From assembly GCF_042677005.1 (NCBI RefSeq), contig NZ_JBHTIF010000001.1, positions 186,001 through 250,000 of the forward strand: a DNA stretch of 64,000 nt, in the 5' to 3' direction. This stretch comes from Lysobacter_I brunescens (GTDB lineage: Bacteria > Pseudomonadota > Gammaproteobacteria > Xanthomonadales > Xanthomonadaceae). Made by a program: the position numbers and the translations under genes. Below the pieces are notes generated by a model. It made no database searches. It had not been told where the DNA came from and worked only from the letters and a program-made list of their open reading frames with translations. Numbering within the stretch: the stretch's first letter is position 1; the number at the start of each line of letters is the position of its first letter. Positions 26,362 through 34,507 of the stretch are shown piece by piece.

Positions 26362-26367
26362 TATGAT
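26362..26367 (+). promoter_or_regulatory. -10 box of the FabR-like gene
   Basis: TATGAT lies 23 bases before the GTG start at 26391. TTGTAT (26341-26346), at a short 15-base spacing, can act as the -35 box and falls within the inverted repeat of the operator. This would give autoregulation. Confidence 0.5.
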
Positions 26368-26390
26368 GCCGGCTCGCCTGGAGCCGCCCC

Positions 26391-27053
26391 GTGACCGATG
26401 CCCTGCCCCCCGACACCGAGGCCGCCCATGCCCGCAAGGCCGCCATCTCCCGCGACGACCTGCTCGCGGCGGCCCTGCGCCTGATCGGCCCGCACCGCTC
26501 GGTGTCCACGCTGAGCCTGCGCGAGGTCGCCCGCGAGGCCGGGATCGCCCCGAACAGCTTCTATCGGCAGTTCCGCGACATGGACGAACTGGCGGTGGCG
26601 CTGATCGCGCTGGCCGGCCAGTCCCTGCGCCGGATCGTCGGCGCCGCCCGCCATCGCGCCGACCAGAGCAATCGCGGCATCGTCCGTGGCTCGGTGCAGA
26701 CCTTCTTCGAGCAGATGCGCGCCGACGACCGCCTGCTGCACGTGCTGCTGCGCGAAGGCACGGTGGGCTCGGACGCGTTCAAGCACGCCGTGGATCGCGA
26801 GCTGACGACGTTCGAGGACGAGCTGCGCCACGATCTGGTGCGATTGGCGGCGAAGGACGGCGTGTTGCTGCACGAGCCCGCACTGGTCGCCCGGGCGATC
26901 ACCCGCCTGGTGTTCGCGATGGGCGCGAGCGCACTGGACTCCCCGCACGAACGCGACGCCGAACTGATCGACCAGCTCGCCACGATGGTGACGATGATCC
27001 TGTCCGGCGCACGCCTGATGGAAACCCGCAGGCGCGGCAGGGCGACGCCCTAG
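26391..27053 (+). CDS. FabR/DesT-like TetR-family repressor
   Basis: The 220-residue protein has an N-terminal helix-turn-helix at about residues 36-66. Its core SLREVAREAGIAPNSFYRQF is almost the same as in E. coli FabR, the repressor of unsaturated fatty acid genes, and close to DesT of Pseudomonas. The ligand domain (about 70-210) has the FabR-type LLREGTVGSDAFKHAVDREL pattern. It likely senses saturated versus unsaturated acyl-CoA or acyl-ACP and controls the divergent reductase-desaturase genes. The start is GTG 26391. The gene ends next to the converging mgtE gene. Confidence 0.88.
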   Translation: MTDALPPDTEAAHARKAAISRDDLLAAALRLIGPHRSVSTLSLREVAREAGIAPNSFYRQFRDMDELAVALIALAGQSLRRIVGAARHRADQSNRGIVRGSVQTFFEQMRADDRLLHVLLREGTVGSDAFKHAVDRELTTFEDELRHDLVRLAAKDGVLLHEPALVARAITRLVFAMGASALDSPHERDAELIDQLATMVTMILSGARLMETRRRGRATP

Positions 27054-27075
27054 CGCTGCAGGTCAACGCGACAGA

Positions 27076-28437
27076 TCAGCGCAACAGGATCAGCGTCGCC
27101 AGGCCGAGGAAGGCGAGGAAGCCCATCACGTCGGTGACCGTGGTCAGGATCACGCCACCGGCCAGCGCGGGATCGAAGCCCATGCGCTTGAGGCCCAGCG
27201 GCACCAGCACGCCGGCTGTGGCGGCGAAACAGAGGTTGATGGTCAGGGCCGAGCCGATCACCAGCGACAGCATCGGATCGCGGAACCAGACGAAGACCAC
27301 CACCGCGAGCAGCAGGCCGAGGCTGAGGCCGTTCATCAGCGCCACGCGGAGCTCCTTCCACAGCAGCGTGCGCACGTTCGACGCGCCGACCTGGCCCAGG
27401 GCGAGGCCGCGCACCATCAGCGCGAGCACCTGGGTGCCGGCGTTGCCGCCCATGCCGGCGACGATCGGCATCAGCACGGCCAGCGCGACGATCTTCTCGA
27501 TGGTGCCCTCGAAGCGACCGACCACGCTGGACGCAAGGAAGGCGGTGCCGAGGTTGATCGACAGCCACAGCAGGCGGCGGCGGAACGCGCGCGGCACCGG
27601 GCTGAACAGGTCTTCTTCCTCGTCCAGGCCCGCGGCGCCGAGCGCCTGGTGCTCGGCCTGGTAGCGGATGATGTCGACCACGTCGTCGATGGTGATGCGG
27701 CCGAGCAGCACGTTGTTGTCGTCGACCACCGGGGCGCTGATCCAGTCGTGGTCGGAGAACATGCGCGCGACCTCGTCGGCGCTCTCCTCCACGCCGATCG
27801 CCGGCTGCTCGTCGTCGACGAGCTGGTTGATCGGCGTGCTCGCATCGCGGGTCAGCAGCGACTGCAGCGCGATCCGGCCGAGGTACTGGTGGCGGCGGCT
27901 GACGACGTACAGGTGGTCGGTGTGCTCGGGCAGTTCGCCGCGCAGGCGCAGGTAGCGCAGCACCACGTCGACCGTGGTGTCGGCGCGCACGGTGACCACG
28001 TCCGGGTTCATCAGGCGACCGGCGGTGTCCTCGTCGTAGGACAGCACCTGCTCCAGGCGCTCGCGGTTCTCGCGGTCCATCGACTTGAGGATCTCGTCGA
28101 TCACCGTATCGGGCAGGTCCTCGACCAGGTCCGCGAGATCGTCGATGTCGAGGTCCTCGACCGCCGCGACCAGTTCGTCCGGGTCCATGTCCGCGATCAG
28201 GCTCTCGCGCACGTCCTCGCCGACGTGGACCAGCACCTCGCCATCGTCCTCGGGATCGACCAAGCCCCAGACCACGCTGCGCTTGGCCGGGGGAAGGGAT
28301 TCGAGGAGGTTGCCGATCTCGGCCGGCGACAGGGTGTTGACCAGCCGGCGCACGGGACCCAGGCGGCCGCTGTCGAGCGCGTCGGAGAGCAGACGCAGCT
28401 GGCGCGCAGTCTTGTCGTGGCGGATGGTCTCGGCCAT
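27076..28437 (-). CDS. mgtE: Magnesium transporter MgtE
   Basis: MgtE is a homodimeric Mg2+ channel of the inner membrane whose cytoplasmic part closes the pore when Mg2+ is plentiful. The 453 residues include the MgtE_N superhelix (about 30-130, with LEQVLSYDEDTAGRLMNPDV at its end), a CBS pair (about 140-260) and five C-terminal membrane helices. These carry the conserved PIVAGMGGNAGTQVLALMVRGLALG signature that lines the pore. The start is ATG 28437 (MAETIRHDKTARQLRLLSDAL). No known magnesium riboswitch was recognised upstream. It converges with the FabR-like gene, 22 bases apart. Confidence 0.94.
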   Translation of the reverse strand: MAETIRHDKTARQLRLLSDALDSGRLGPVRRLVNTLSPAEIGNLLESLPPAKRSVVWGLVDPEDDGEVLVHVGEDVRESLIADMDPDELVAAVEDLDIDDLADLVEDLPDTVIDEILKSMDRENRERLEQVLSYDEDTAGRLMNPDVVTVRADTTVDVVLRYLRLRGELPEHTDHLYVVSRRHQYLGRIALQSLLTRDASTPINQLVDDEQPAIGVEESADEVARMFSDHDWISAPVVDDNNVLLGRITIDDVVDIIRYQAEHQALGAAGLDEEEDLFSPVPRAFRRRLLWLSINLGTAFLASSVVGRFEGTIEKIVALAVLMPIVAGMGGNAGTQVLALMVRGLALGQVGASNVRTLLWKELRVALMNGLSLGLLLAVVVFVWFRDPMLSLVIGSALTINLCFAATAGVLVPLGLKRMGFDPALAGGVILTTVTDVMGFLAFLGLATLILLR

Positions 28438-28858
28438 GCGGTGCGTCCGGTGGCGTGGGGCGCACCCTTCGAGGCGAAGCCACGACGGCGCACGGGGTCA
28501 GGTGTCCATCCGCGCATTATCGCCTGTCGTGCAGGGGATGCCCAGCCCGGCGCGGATCGTGACGGTGGACGCGGACGAGGTCGCGCGAACGCAAGCACGG
28601 GCTCAGGTCCACTTCACGCCGGCGAAGTGAACCTGACCGATCCCATGAACCAGAGCCCGTTCCCTGTAATGGCGGCACAATTCATGCTTCGCGATGCGGG
28701 GAATCCACCGGAAGCGGGGACGCGGCCATGACGCATCGCACCATTGCAGCATCCTATGCGCGAGGTCTGCCTGACGCGGTGGTCTCGCGACGGACAGGAC
28801 GCGCCATGCGCCCCGTCGACCACGTGCGTGCGAACCATCGGAACAAGGCGCGATCGCC
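28438..28858. other. Intergenic region between mgtE and the ECF sigma gene
   Basis: These 421 bases separate two divergent genes. They contain one dispersed inverted repeat at 28599-28637 (described separately) and no reading frame with credible coding features. Promoters for mgtE and the sigma factor must lie here, but no clear -35/-10 pair was found. The stretch 28660-28760 is slightly more AT-rich than the rest. Confidence 0.5.
28599..28637. repeat. Inverted repeat of the GTGAACCTGA family, copy 1
   Basis: The arms TCAGGTCCACTTC (28603-28615) and GAAGTGAACCTGA (28624-28636) pair with one mismatch around acgccggc. The left side extends as CGGGC. Related sequence occurs at 36682-36695 and 48175-48246 in the window, so this is a dispersed element rather than a private operator. 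Confidence 0.65.
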
Positions 28859-29419
28859 ATGAGCGAAATCACGGTATTGCTGGGACAGGCCCGGGAAGGC
28901 GATCCATTGGCGTGGGACCGCGTGGTGCAACTGCTGTACGCCGACCTCAAGCGTCTGGCGCGCAGCGCGTCGTCGATCGACGGCGGGCAGGATGTGACCG
29001 CGCTGGTCCATGACTGCTATCTGCGTATGTGCCGCTCCGGGGCGGATGCCGTCGCCAACCGCGCGCATTTCCTGTCCCTGGCGGCCGTGGCGATGCGCCA
29101 GCTGGTCATCAACCACGCCCGCGACCGCGTCGCGCAGAAGCGTGGCGGCGGCCAGACGCACACGACGCTGGGCAAGGCCGATCTGGATCTTTCCGCCAGC
29201 GCGCGCGCCGAAGCCGAGGAACTGCTGGAGATCGACACCGCGCTCAAGCGCCTGGCGGACACCGACAAGCGTCTGGTGCAGGTGGTGGAGTGCCGCCTGT
29301 TCGCGGGCCTGAGCGAAGAGGAGACCGCCACTGCGATGGGCGTCTCCCTGCGCACCTCGCAACGACTCTGGCAGGAGGCCAGGACGCATCTGCGGATGCT
29401 GCTCGACGACGCCGCCTGA
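28859..29419 (+). CDS. ECF-type RNA polymerase sigma factor
   Basis: The 186-residue protein has the sigma-2 and sigma-4 regions of extracytoplasmic-function sigma factors. Sigma-2 covers about 10-95 (REGDPLAWDRVVQLLYADLKRLARS; VTALVHDCYLRMCRS; ANRAHFLSLAAVAMRQLVINHARDR). Sigma-4 covers about 125-180 (LSEEETATAMGVSLRTSQRLWQEARTHLRMLL). It belongs to the TIGR02999-like group common in Lysobacter and its relatives. Members of this group sit next to Ser/Thr kinases rather than anti-sigma factors, and here the kinase follows 9 bases later. Activation by the kinase or by phosphorylation is plausible but is not shown by sequence. Confidence 0.9.
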   Translation: MSEITVLLGQAREGDPLAWDRVVQLLYADLKRLARSASSIDGGQDVTALVHDCYLRMCRSGADAVANRAHFLSLAAVAMRQLVINHARDRVAQKRGGGQTHTTLGKADLDLSASARAEAEELLEIDTALKRLADTDKRLVQVVECRLFAGLSEEETATAMGVSLRTSQRLWQEARTHLRMLLDDAA

Positions 29420-29428
29420 GCACCCGCG

Positions 29429-31759
29429 ATGTCCTTGCGCGACCGATTGCTCGAACCACGCGGCCTGTTCCGCGGCGCCCTGTTCAAGGACATGCTGCGC
29501 ACGCACTTCGACGCCGACGGCTTGCAGGCGGGCACGCGCGTCGGCGCGTTCCGCATCGTCCGCGAACTGGGACGCGGCGGGATGGGCGTGGTCTATCTGG
29601 CCGAGCGCGCGGACGGTGAATTCGAGCAGAACGTCGCGCTGAAATGGCTTCAGGACGCCAGGCTGTCGCCGGAAAGCGCCGCGCTGTTCCGCCGCGAGCG
29701 CCAGTTCCTCGCCGAGCTGTCGCACCCCAACATCGCACGCCTGATCGACGGCGGCCGCACCGACGAAGGCCACCTGTGGTTCGCGATGGAGTACATCGAA
29801 GGTCTGCCGATCGATCGCCATGCCGAGACGCATCGCCTCGACGAACGGCAGCGCGTCGCACTGATGCTGCCGGTGCTGCAAGCCGTGGAATTCGCGCATG
29901 GCCGGCTGCTGATCCATCGCGACATCAAGCCCGGCAACGTGATGATCGATGCCGGCGGCCAGGCGAAGCTGCTGGACTTCGGCATCGCCGGGCTGGCCCA
30001 GGAAAGCGATCAGGCCACCGCGTTCACGCCCGAATACGCCAGCCCGGAGCAGCGCGCGCTGGGTGCGGTCGGCACCGCGTCGGATGTGTGGCAGCTCGGC
30101 CGACTGCTGCAGGCGGTGCTCGCCGCCGGCACCGCGCAACCGCCTTCGCGCGACCTGCAGGCGATCATCGACAAGGCCACGGCCGACGCTCCCGCGCAAC
30201 GCTACATCACTGCGACCGCGCTGAAATACGACCTCGAGCGATATCTCGCGCGCAGGCCTGTGCAGGCGCGCCAGGGCGGCCCGCTCTATCGATGGACACG
30301 GCTGGTGCAACGCCATCCCATCGGCAGCCTGAGCGCGGCGCTGGTCACGCTGGGCGTGGTCGCGCTGGTCGGCGGCTTCCTCTACTACGCCGCCGTCGAG
30401 CGGACTCGGCTGCGCGAAGCGCGCGACGAAACGCTCGCGGTGAATCGCTTCCTCAACGAAGACCTGCTCGGCGCGGGCGACCCCTTCATCGGCAACGCCA
30501 GCGACGCACCGGTCTCCGACATCCTGGAAGCGGGCCTGGAAAAGGCCGGCAAACGCTTTCCCGACCATCCGGCGATCGCCGGAAAGATCATGGTCGCCAT
30601 CGGCCACACCCTGAACAGCCGCGGGCAGTATGCGTCGGCGCGCCGCGCGGCCGAACGCGCCACGCGACTGCTCGCGCAGGCCGACGGTGCGGATGCGTCG
30701 TCGCTCGGCGAGGCGCGACTGCTGGACGCCATGATCGACATCCATTCCGGCGAGCCCAGGGCGGCGCAGCAACGACTGGATGCGCTGATCCGCGATTTTC
30801 CGTTCGATCCCGACGACGACGCGCCGGACGTTCTGGCCTGGCGCATCCGCAGTTCGCTCGCATGGAACCAGCAACTGCTCGGTCGCGCGGACCTCTGCGC
30901 GCGCACCTACGAACGGATCCTGAGGCGCACGCGCGACATTCCCGAGAACGAGCTGGGCGATGCCTACAACGGCCTGAGCCTCTGCCAGAGCCAGATGGCG
31001 CGCTTCGACGAAGCCGTGCGCAGCGCGCGTCGCTCGGAAGCCTATGCCGCCAAGCTCAACGGCATTGAGAGCGGGGCCGCATCGCTGGCGCGAATCCGCA
31101 TCGCCACGGCCCTCAGCGGGCTGGGACGACACCGCGAGGCCACGACCCTGCTGCACCGGGAGGTGGTGAACCTGCATCGCCTGCTCGGACCGGACCACGG
31201 CACGACCGCGACCTACGTCAACCTGCTCGGGTCGATGTACCTGTGCGCGAACGACAACACCGCTGCGGCAGCATGGTTGGCCGAAGCGGTGGAGGCGAGG
31301 CGTCGGACGATCGGTCCGGACCACGCCTGGACCCGGGGCGCGACTGCGCAGTACGCGGTCGCGCTGCTGCGCAGCGGACGCAGCGAGGAAGCACGCCCCT
31401 ACTTCGAGCGCATGGAATCGACCCGGCAATCCGTCGACGATGTCGGCTCGCAGATGTGGATCGATCGCGCCCTCGGCGAATGGCAGCTGCGCCGCAGCAA
31501 CGCCGAGGAAGCGCTGGCCCATTACCGCAGCGTGCGCGAGACGGCGCTGGCCTCCAGCGATCGCTTCCGCTCGAACATGCACGCGATCGAAGCCGGTTAC
31601 GGTCTCAGCCTCGCGCAGTCCGGGCGCACGCAGGAGGCATTGGCCGCCTACGAACGCTCGATCGCCGCGATTCCCGATGCCAGCCGCTGCAGCAGCCCGC
31701 TGACCGTCGATGCGGAGCGGGATCGCCAGCGCCTGCTCGCGGCGTCACAATCGCGCTGA
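29429..31759 (+). CDS. Ser/Thr protein kinase with transmembrane helix and TPR region
   Basis: The 776-residue protein has an N-terminal Hanks-type kinase domain (about 40-290), one membrane helix (about 300-320) and an extracytoplasmic TPR-like helical part (about 345-770). All catalytic residues are visible: the glycine loop GRGGMGVVY (48-56), K72, E90, H163-R164-D165 in LLIHRDIKPGN, the D183-F-G motif, and SPEQR in the activation segment. The TPR region has repeated pairs such as GQYASARRAAERATRLL and RSEEARPYFERMESTRQSV. It lies 9 bases after the ECF sigma gene, and the two probably form one signalling unit. Confidence 0.92.
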   Translation: MSLRDRLLEPRGLFRGALFKDMLRTHFDADGLQAGTRVGAFRIVRELGRGGMGVVYLAERADGEFEQNVALKWLQDARLSPESAALFRRERQFLAELSHPNIARLIDGGRTDEGHLWFAMEYIEGLPIDRHAETHRLDERQRVALMLPVLQAVEFAHGRLLIHRDIKPGNVMIDAGGQAKLLDFGIAGLAQESDQATAFTPEYASPEQRALGAVGTASDVWQLGRLLQAVLAAGTAQPPSRDLQAIIDKATADAPAQRYITATALKYDLERYLARRPVQARQGGPLYRWTRLVQRHPIGSLSAALVTLGVVALVGGFLYYAAVERTRLREARDETLAVNRFLNEDLLGAGDPFIGNASDAPVSDILEAGLEKAGKRFPDHPAIAGKIMVAIGHTLNSRGQYASARRAAERATRLLAQADGADASSLGEARLLDAMIDIHSGEPRAAQQRLDALIRDFPFDPDDDAPDVLAWRIRSSLAWNQQLLGRADLCARTYERILRRTRDIPENELGDAYNGLSLCQSQMARFDEAVRSARRSEAYAAKLNGIESGAASLARIRIATALSGLGRHREATTLLHREVVNLHRLLGPDHGTTATYVNLLGSMYLCANDNTAAAAWLAEAVEARRRTIGPDHAWTRGATAQYAVALLRSGRSEEARPYFERMESTRQSVDDVGSQMWIDRALGEWQLRRSNAEEALAHYRSVRETALASSDRFRSNMHAIEAGYGLSLAQSGRTQEALAAYERSIAAIPDASRCSSPLTVDAERDRQRLLAASQSR

Positions 31760-31818
31760 ACGTTCGCGCTGAATATGCGAACCGAACCTTAGCGCCGAAT
31801 CCACGTCCGGGCTCCCAC

Positions 31819-32325
31819 ATGTCGCTCACCATCGCCCCGTCTTCCGCCGAATGGCCGCGCCTGTTCCTGGCCCATCGCGACGTGCTGCGCGACGCATTCG
31901 CACCAGTAGCGGTCGATATCGAACACATCGGCAGCACCTCGGTGCCCGGGCTCGCTGCGAAACCGGTGATCGACATCCTGGTCGGCGCGGCGTCGCTGTC
32001 CGACATCGAGTCGCGCATCCCTGCCCTCGTCGCCGCCGGTTTCACCTATCGACCGGAACACGAAACCGCACTGCCCATGCGGCGCTACTTCACCCTGACC
32101 CCGCCCGGCGGCCTGCGCGTGCACGTGCATGCGGTGGAATGCGGCAGCGCGCTCTGGCGCGAGCACCTCGCGTTTCGCGATGCGTTGCGCAGCGACGACG
32201 CACTGCGCGACCGCTACCAGGCGCTGAAATTCGAGCTCGCGCAGCGCCACGCGCACGACAAGTCCGCCTATACCGAAGCGAAGGGGCCGTTCATCCGCGA
32301 GGTGATCGCCTTGTCGGGCGGGTGA
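31819..32325 (+). CDS. GrpB family (UPF0157) nucleotidyltransferase-like protein
   Basis: The 168 residues have the GrpB signature. IEHIGSTSVPGLAAKPVIDILVG (about 34-56) is the nucleotidyltransferase-like G-S-T-S/S-V-P-G core with acidic residues. It is followed by RPEHETALPMRRYFTLTPP, VHAVECGSALWREHLAFRDAL and the C-terminal K-S-A-Y-T-E-A-K-G-P-F-I. The family is sometimes fused to dephospho-CoA kinase; its molecular function is not settled. The start is ATG 31819. It is read in the same direction as the kinase gene after 59 bases. Confidence 0.87.
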   Translation: MSLTIAPSSAEWPRLFLAHRDVLRDAFAPVAVDIEHIGSTSVPGLAAKPVIDILVGAASLSDIESRIPALVAAGFTYRPEHETALPMRRYFTLTPPGGLRVHVHAVECGSALWREHLAFRDALRSDDALRDRYQALKFELAQRHAHDKSAYTEAKGPFIREVIALSGG

Positions 32326-32440
32326 TCGCACGCTCGCTGCGACGGGATAGTGCAGCGGTGTCCATGCGCCGATCCATGCATCGCGACGTTATCGGAGCCT
32401 GCCCGGCAGTGACGCGATCGCGCCACTGTAGTCACGCATG

Positions 32441-32483
32441 GCCGCAGGGACGACGTCGCGACACGCGACAGCGCCCCTGCGGC
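32441..32483 (-). terminator. Nested hairpin after the secreted protein gene
   Basis: An outer stem (gccgcaggg 32441-32449 / ccctgcggc 32475-32483) encloses an inner stem gtcgcg-aca-cgcgac (32455-32469). It lies 17 bases beyond the stop of the leftward gene that ends at 32500. No T-run is present, so it is a candidate terminator or mRNA-stabilising structure. Confidence 0.45.
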
Positions 32484-32499
32484 GGTCTTCAGGGCGTGC

Positions 32500-34086
32500 T
32501 TACATCGAAGTCGAGGTATAGGTCATGAAGATCACCCCCGTGGAGTTAGGCGAGGGCATGCTGGTGACCGTGGTGCCATCAGCGGACAGCTTGATGCGGC
32601 CGTCGGGACGATAGACCCAGCCCGCACGCCCGGCACCCAGCGAGACCATCTGGTCCTGCTCGCCCCAGCCATGCGTCAGCTCCCTGACCTGGGACTTCGC
32701 ATTGCCGTTGGCATCGATCTCCTGCACGAAATACTTCGTGGCCAGGCGCTGGGTCTGGTCCGGGCTGGGACTGTCGAAGGACGTGGTCACATTGGTCCCC
32801 GAAGCCATCATCTGCGCCCAGCCGAGCAGGTAGCGCGGCGTGCCGGTGCTGTCGTTGCCGAGCGAAACCAGCTGCGGGTAGGACAGGAAGTGCGTGGCAC
32901 TGCTCTTGATCCACAGCGGCGCGGACAGCCGAACGCCGACGCTGTTGAAGCGGACCAGCCCGATGCGCGAGCGCTCGGCGATGGACGGGGTGGGCGAGCC
33001 CACGAGCACGCCGATGAACTCGCCGTTGGCGGTCGGCAGGATGGAGGTGCTGCCGCCGTTGAAGCGCAGTGAGCTGCTCGTCGACATGTAGATGCTGTGG
33101 GTCAGGCTCGCGTTCGTCCCTTCGACACGCATGTAGATCCCGCCCTTGCTGTAGTCGCCGGCGGCGTTGTTCCAGTCCGTGGTGCAGAACGCGCCGAATT
33201 TGCCGGTGGTGCTCAGAACAGGCCGATTGGCCAGCGTGTGGCCGCTGGCGCAGGCCCATTTCCAGCCGCGGGTGATGTCGATGGTGGTGTTGGACGCCGT
33301 GGCGACCCGGGTGACTGCGATCATGCTGTCGGCCTGGTGCTGCGTGCCGCCCGAATCCTTTCCGCTCGTCGATTTCAGAGCCACACCGTAGTGGCTGCTC
33401 GACATCACCAGATTGTGATGGCCGTATTCCCAGCTTCCCTGTCGACCCGCCTGGTTGATGGCCTTGCTGACCACGTAGCTGTTGTAGCCCGTGAGGGCGT
33501 TCGTGGGCGCGGCAGGGCTCCCCTTCCACTCGTACAGCCACATCTGATCGTCGTACGATTCCGCGGTGAGCCAGTCCCTCCAGCTGTTCCCCTCGGCCGT
33601 ATTCTGCAGTGCCGCGACTAGGTCCTTGGTCGGGCCGGTCGAGCCGGACGATCGGCGGCACAGCGCCGCGACCGTCGAGCAGCTTGCATCGGCCACGATG
33701 CCGGCCATGTCCTTGCAGGCGGGGAAAGCCCGGGAGGTGAAGTTGCTCACCGCGCCGGTGCTGCTCACATCACCGGAAATCAGCATGCCCTCGTGGGCGC
33801 CGGCCGTACTCATGCTGGTCAGCGAGGCGTAGAACTTCCTGACCCCGCCGGTCGTGCAGGAGGTCGAATACATGCGCCGCGGAACCACCGCGCCGGGATG
33901 GTAGGACAGGATCCTGATCACCCAGGGGTACTCGCCTGCGGTCGTGCGCGAGTTTGGCAGCGTGTAGGTGCCGGAGTTGGTGGTGCCGGCTGCGGGCAGC
34001 GTCTGGGCCAGGGCAGCAGGCGCAAGCAGTGCCAGGGCCAGGGCCGTCGCCAGACGGGTCGCCGGAGCAATGGTTGGTGCGTTCAT
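32500..34086 (-). CDS. Large secreted protein of unknown function
   Basis: The 528-residue product has a textbook signal peptide (MNAPTIAPATRLATALALALLAPAALA, cut before Q28). No family is recognised. The mature part is rich in Ser, Thr and Gly and reads as mostly beta strands, with several short segments ending in aromatic residues (WQ-, WK-, GWAQMM, GWVYRPDG). Six or more Cys residues (for example CTTGG, FPACK, ASCS, ALCRRSS) suggest disulfides and an extracellular place. It is divergent from the winged-helix regulator at 34508. The shared upstream region carries phased TGATC-type repeats, which suggests regulation by that protein. Secreted adhesin, enzyme or toxin are all open. Confidence 0.7.
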   Translation of the reverse strand: MNAPTIAPATRLATALALALLAPAALAQTLPAAGTTNSGTYTLPNSRTTAGEYPWVIRILSYHPGAVVPRRMYSTSCTTGGVRKFYASLTSMSTAGAHEGMLISGDVSSTGAVSNFTSRAFPACKDMAGIVADASCSTVAALCRRSSGSTGPTKDLVAALQNTAEGNSWRDWLTAESYDDQMWLYEWKGSPAAPTNALTGYNSYVVSKAINQAGRQGSWEYGHHNLVMSSSHYGVALKSTSGKDSGGTQHQADSMIAVTRVATASNTTIDITRGWKWACASGHTLANRPVLSTTGKFGAFCTTDWNNAAGDYSKGGIYMRVEGTNASLTHSIYMSTSSSLRFNGGSTSILPTANGEFIGVLVGSPTPSIAERSRIGLVRFNSVGVRLSAPLWIKSSATHFLSYPQLVSLGNDSTGTPRYLLGWAQMMASGTNVTTSFDSPSPDQTQRLATKYFVQEIDANGNAKSQVRELTHGWGEQDQMVSLGAGRAGWVYRPDGRIKLSADGTTVTSMPSPNSTGVIFMTYTSTSM

Positions 34087-34507
34087 GTGGGTCTTCCTTG
34101 TGTGGGTTCGTATGCGCGGACGGACAGCCGGTCTCGAACCCGGGATACGTCGCCGGATCCGTGATCGAGGGCACGCTCTGTTTCCCTGGCCTTTCCCGGC
34201 CTGTGCCGATGGCTGGCAGGCGGCTTTCGCAACGCGCAGCCAACCAGGGCGCGAGATTGGCCAGCGCCGGCATCAAATGGATCACGGCGCATCACGAAGC
34301 CATCACGAGACGATCACGAACGCCGGTCGATATTCCGCTTTCGGCTTGGTTTGTGCCGTTTTTGCCCCCTCCACACCCGGGCGGACCGGTGCCATCCCGC
34401 AATCGCCCATGGCAGACTAGGATCGAGGAGTCAGGGGTTGCGGGACGGATCGCCGCAGCCTTGTGTGCCCCCTGCCGGCAGGCATTCTCACGGAAGACGA
34501 TACGATC
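34087..34507. promoter_or_regulatory. Divergent control region of secreted protein and regulator
   Basis: These 421 bases lie between two divergent starts. A tract at 34260-34330 is less GC-rich and holds four evenly spaced ATCACG units (listed separately). TAGGAT at 34418-34423 is a possible rightward -10 box. A good ribosome binding site (ggaaga) precedes the regulator. Short frames in this region have no coding character. Confidence 0.5.
34279..34320. promoter_or_regulatory. Four phased ATCACG direct repeats
   Basis: ATCACG begins at 34281, 34291, 34302 and 34313, that is, at spacings of 10, 11 and 11 bases, so all copies face the same side of the helix. On the other strand the unit reads CGTGAT(C/G). 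OmpR/PhoB-type winged-helix domains are known to bind 11-base direct repeats in this way. The divergent regulator at 34508 has such a domain. The same unit recurs upstream of 38582/39214. Confidence 0.65.

Noticed and set aside
34463..34507. GTG start of the winged-helix regulator
   Set aside because: ATG 34508 has a ribosome binding site and begins with the normal winged-helix N-terminus.
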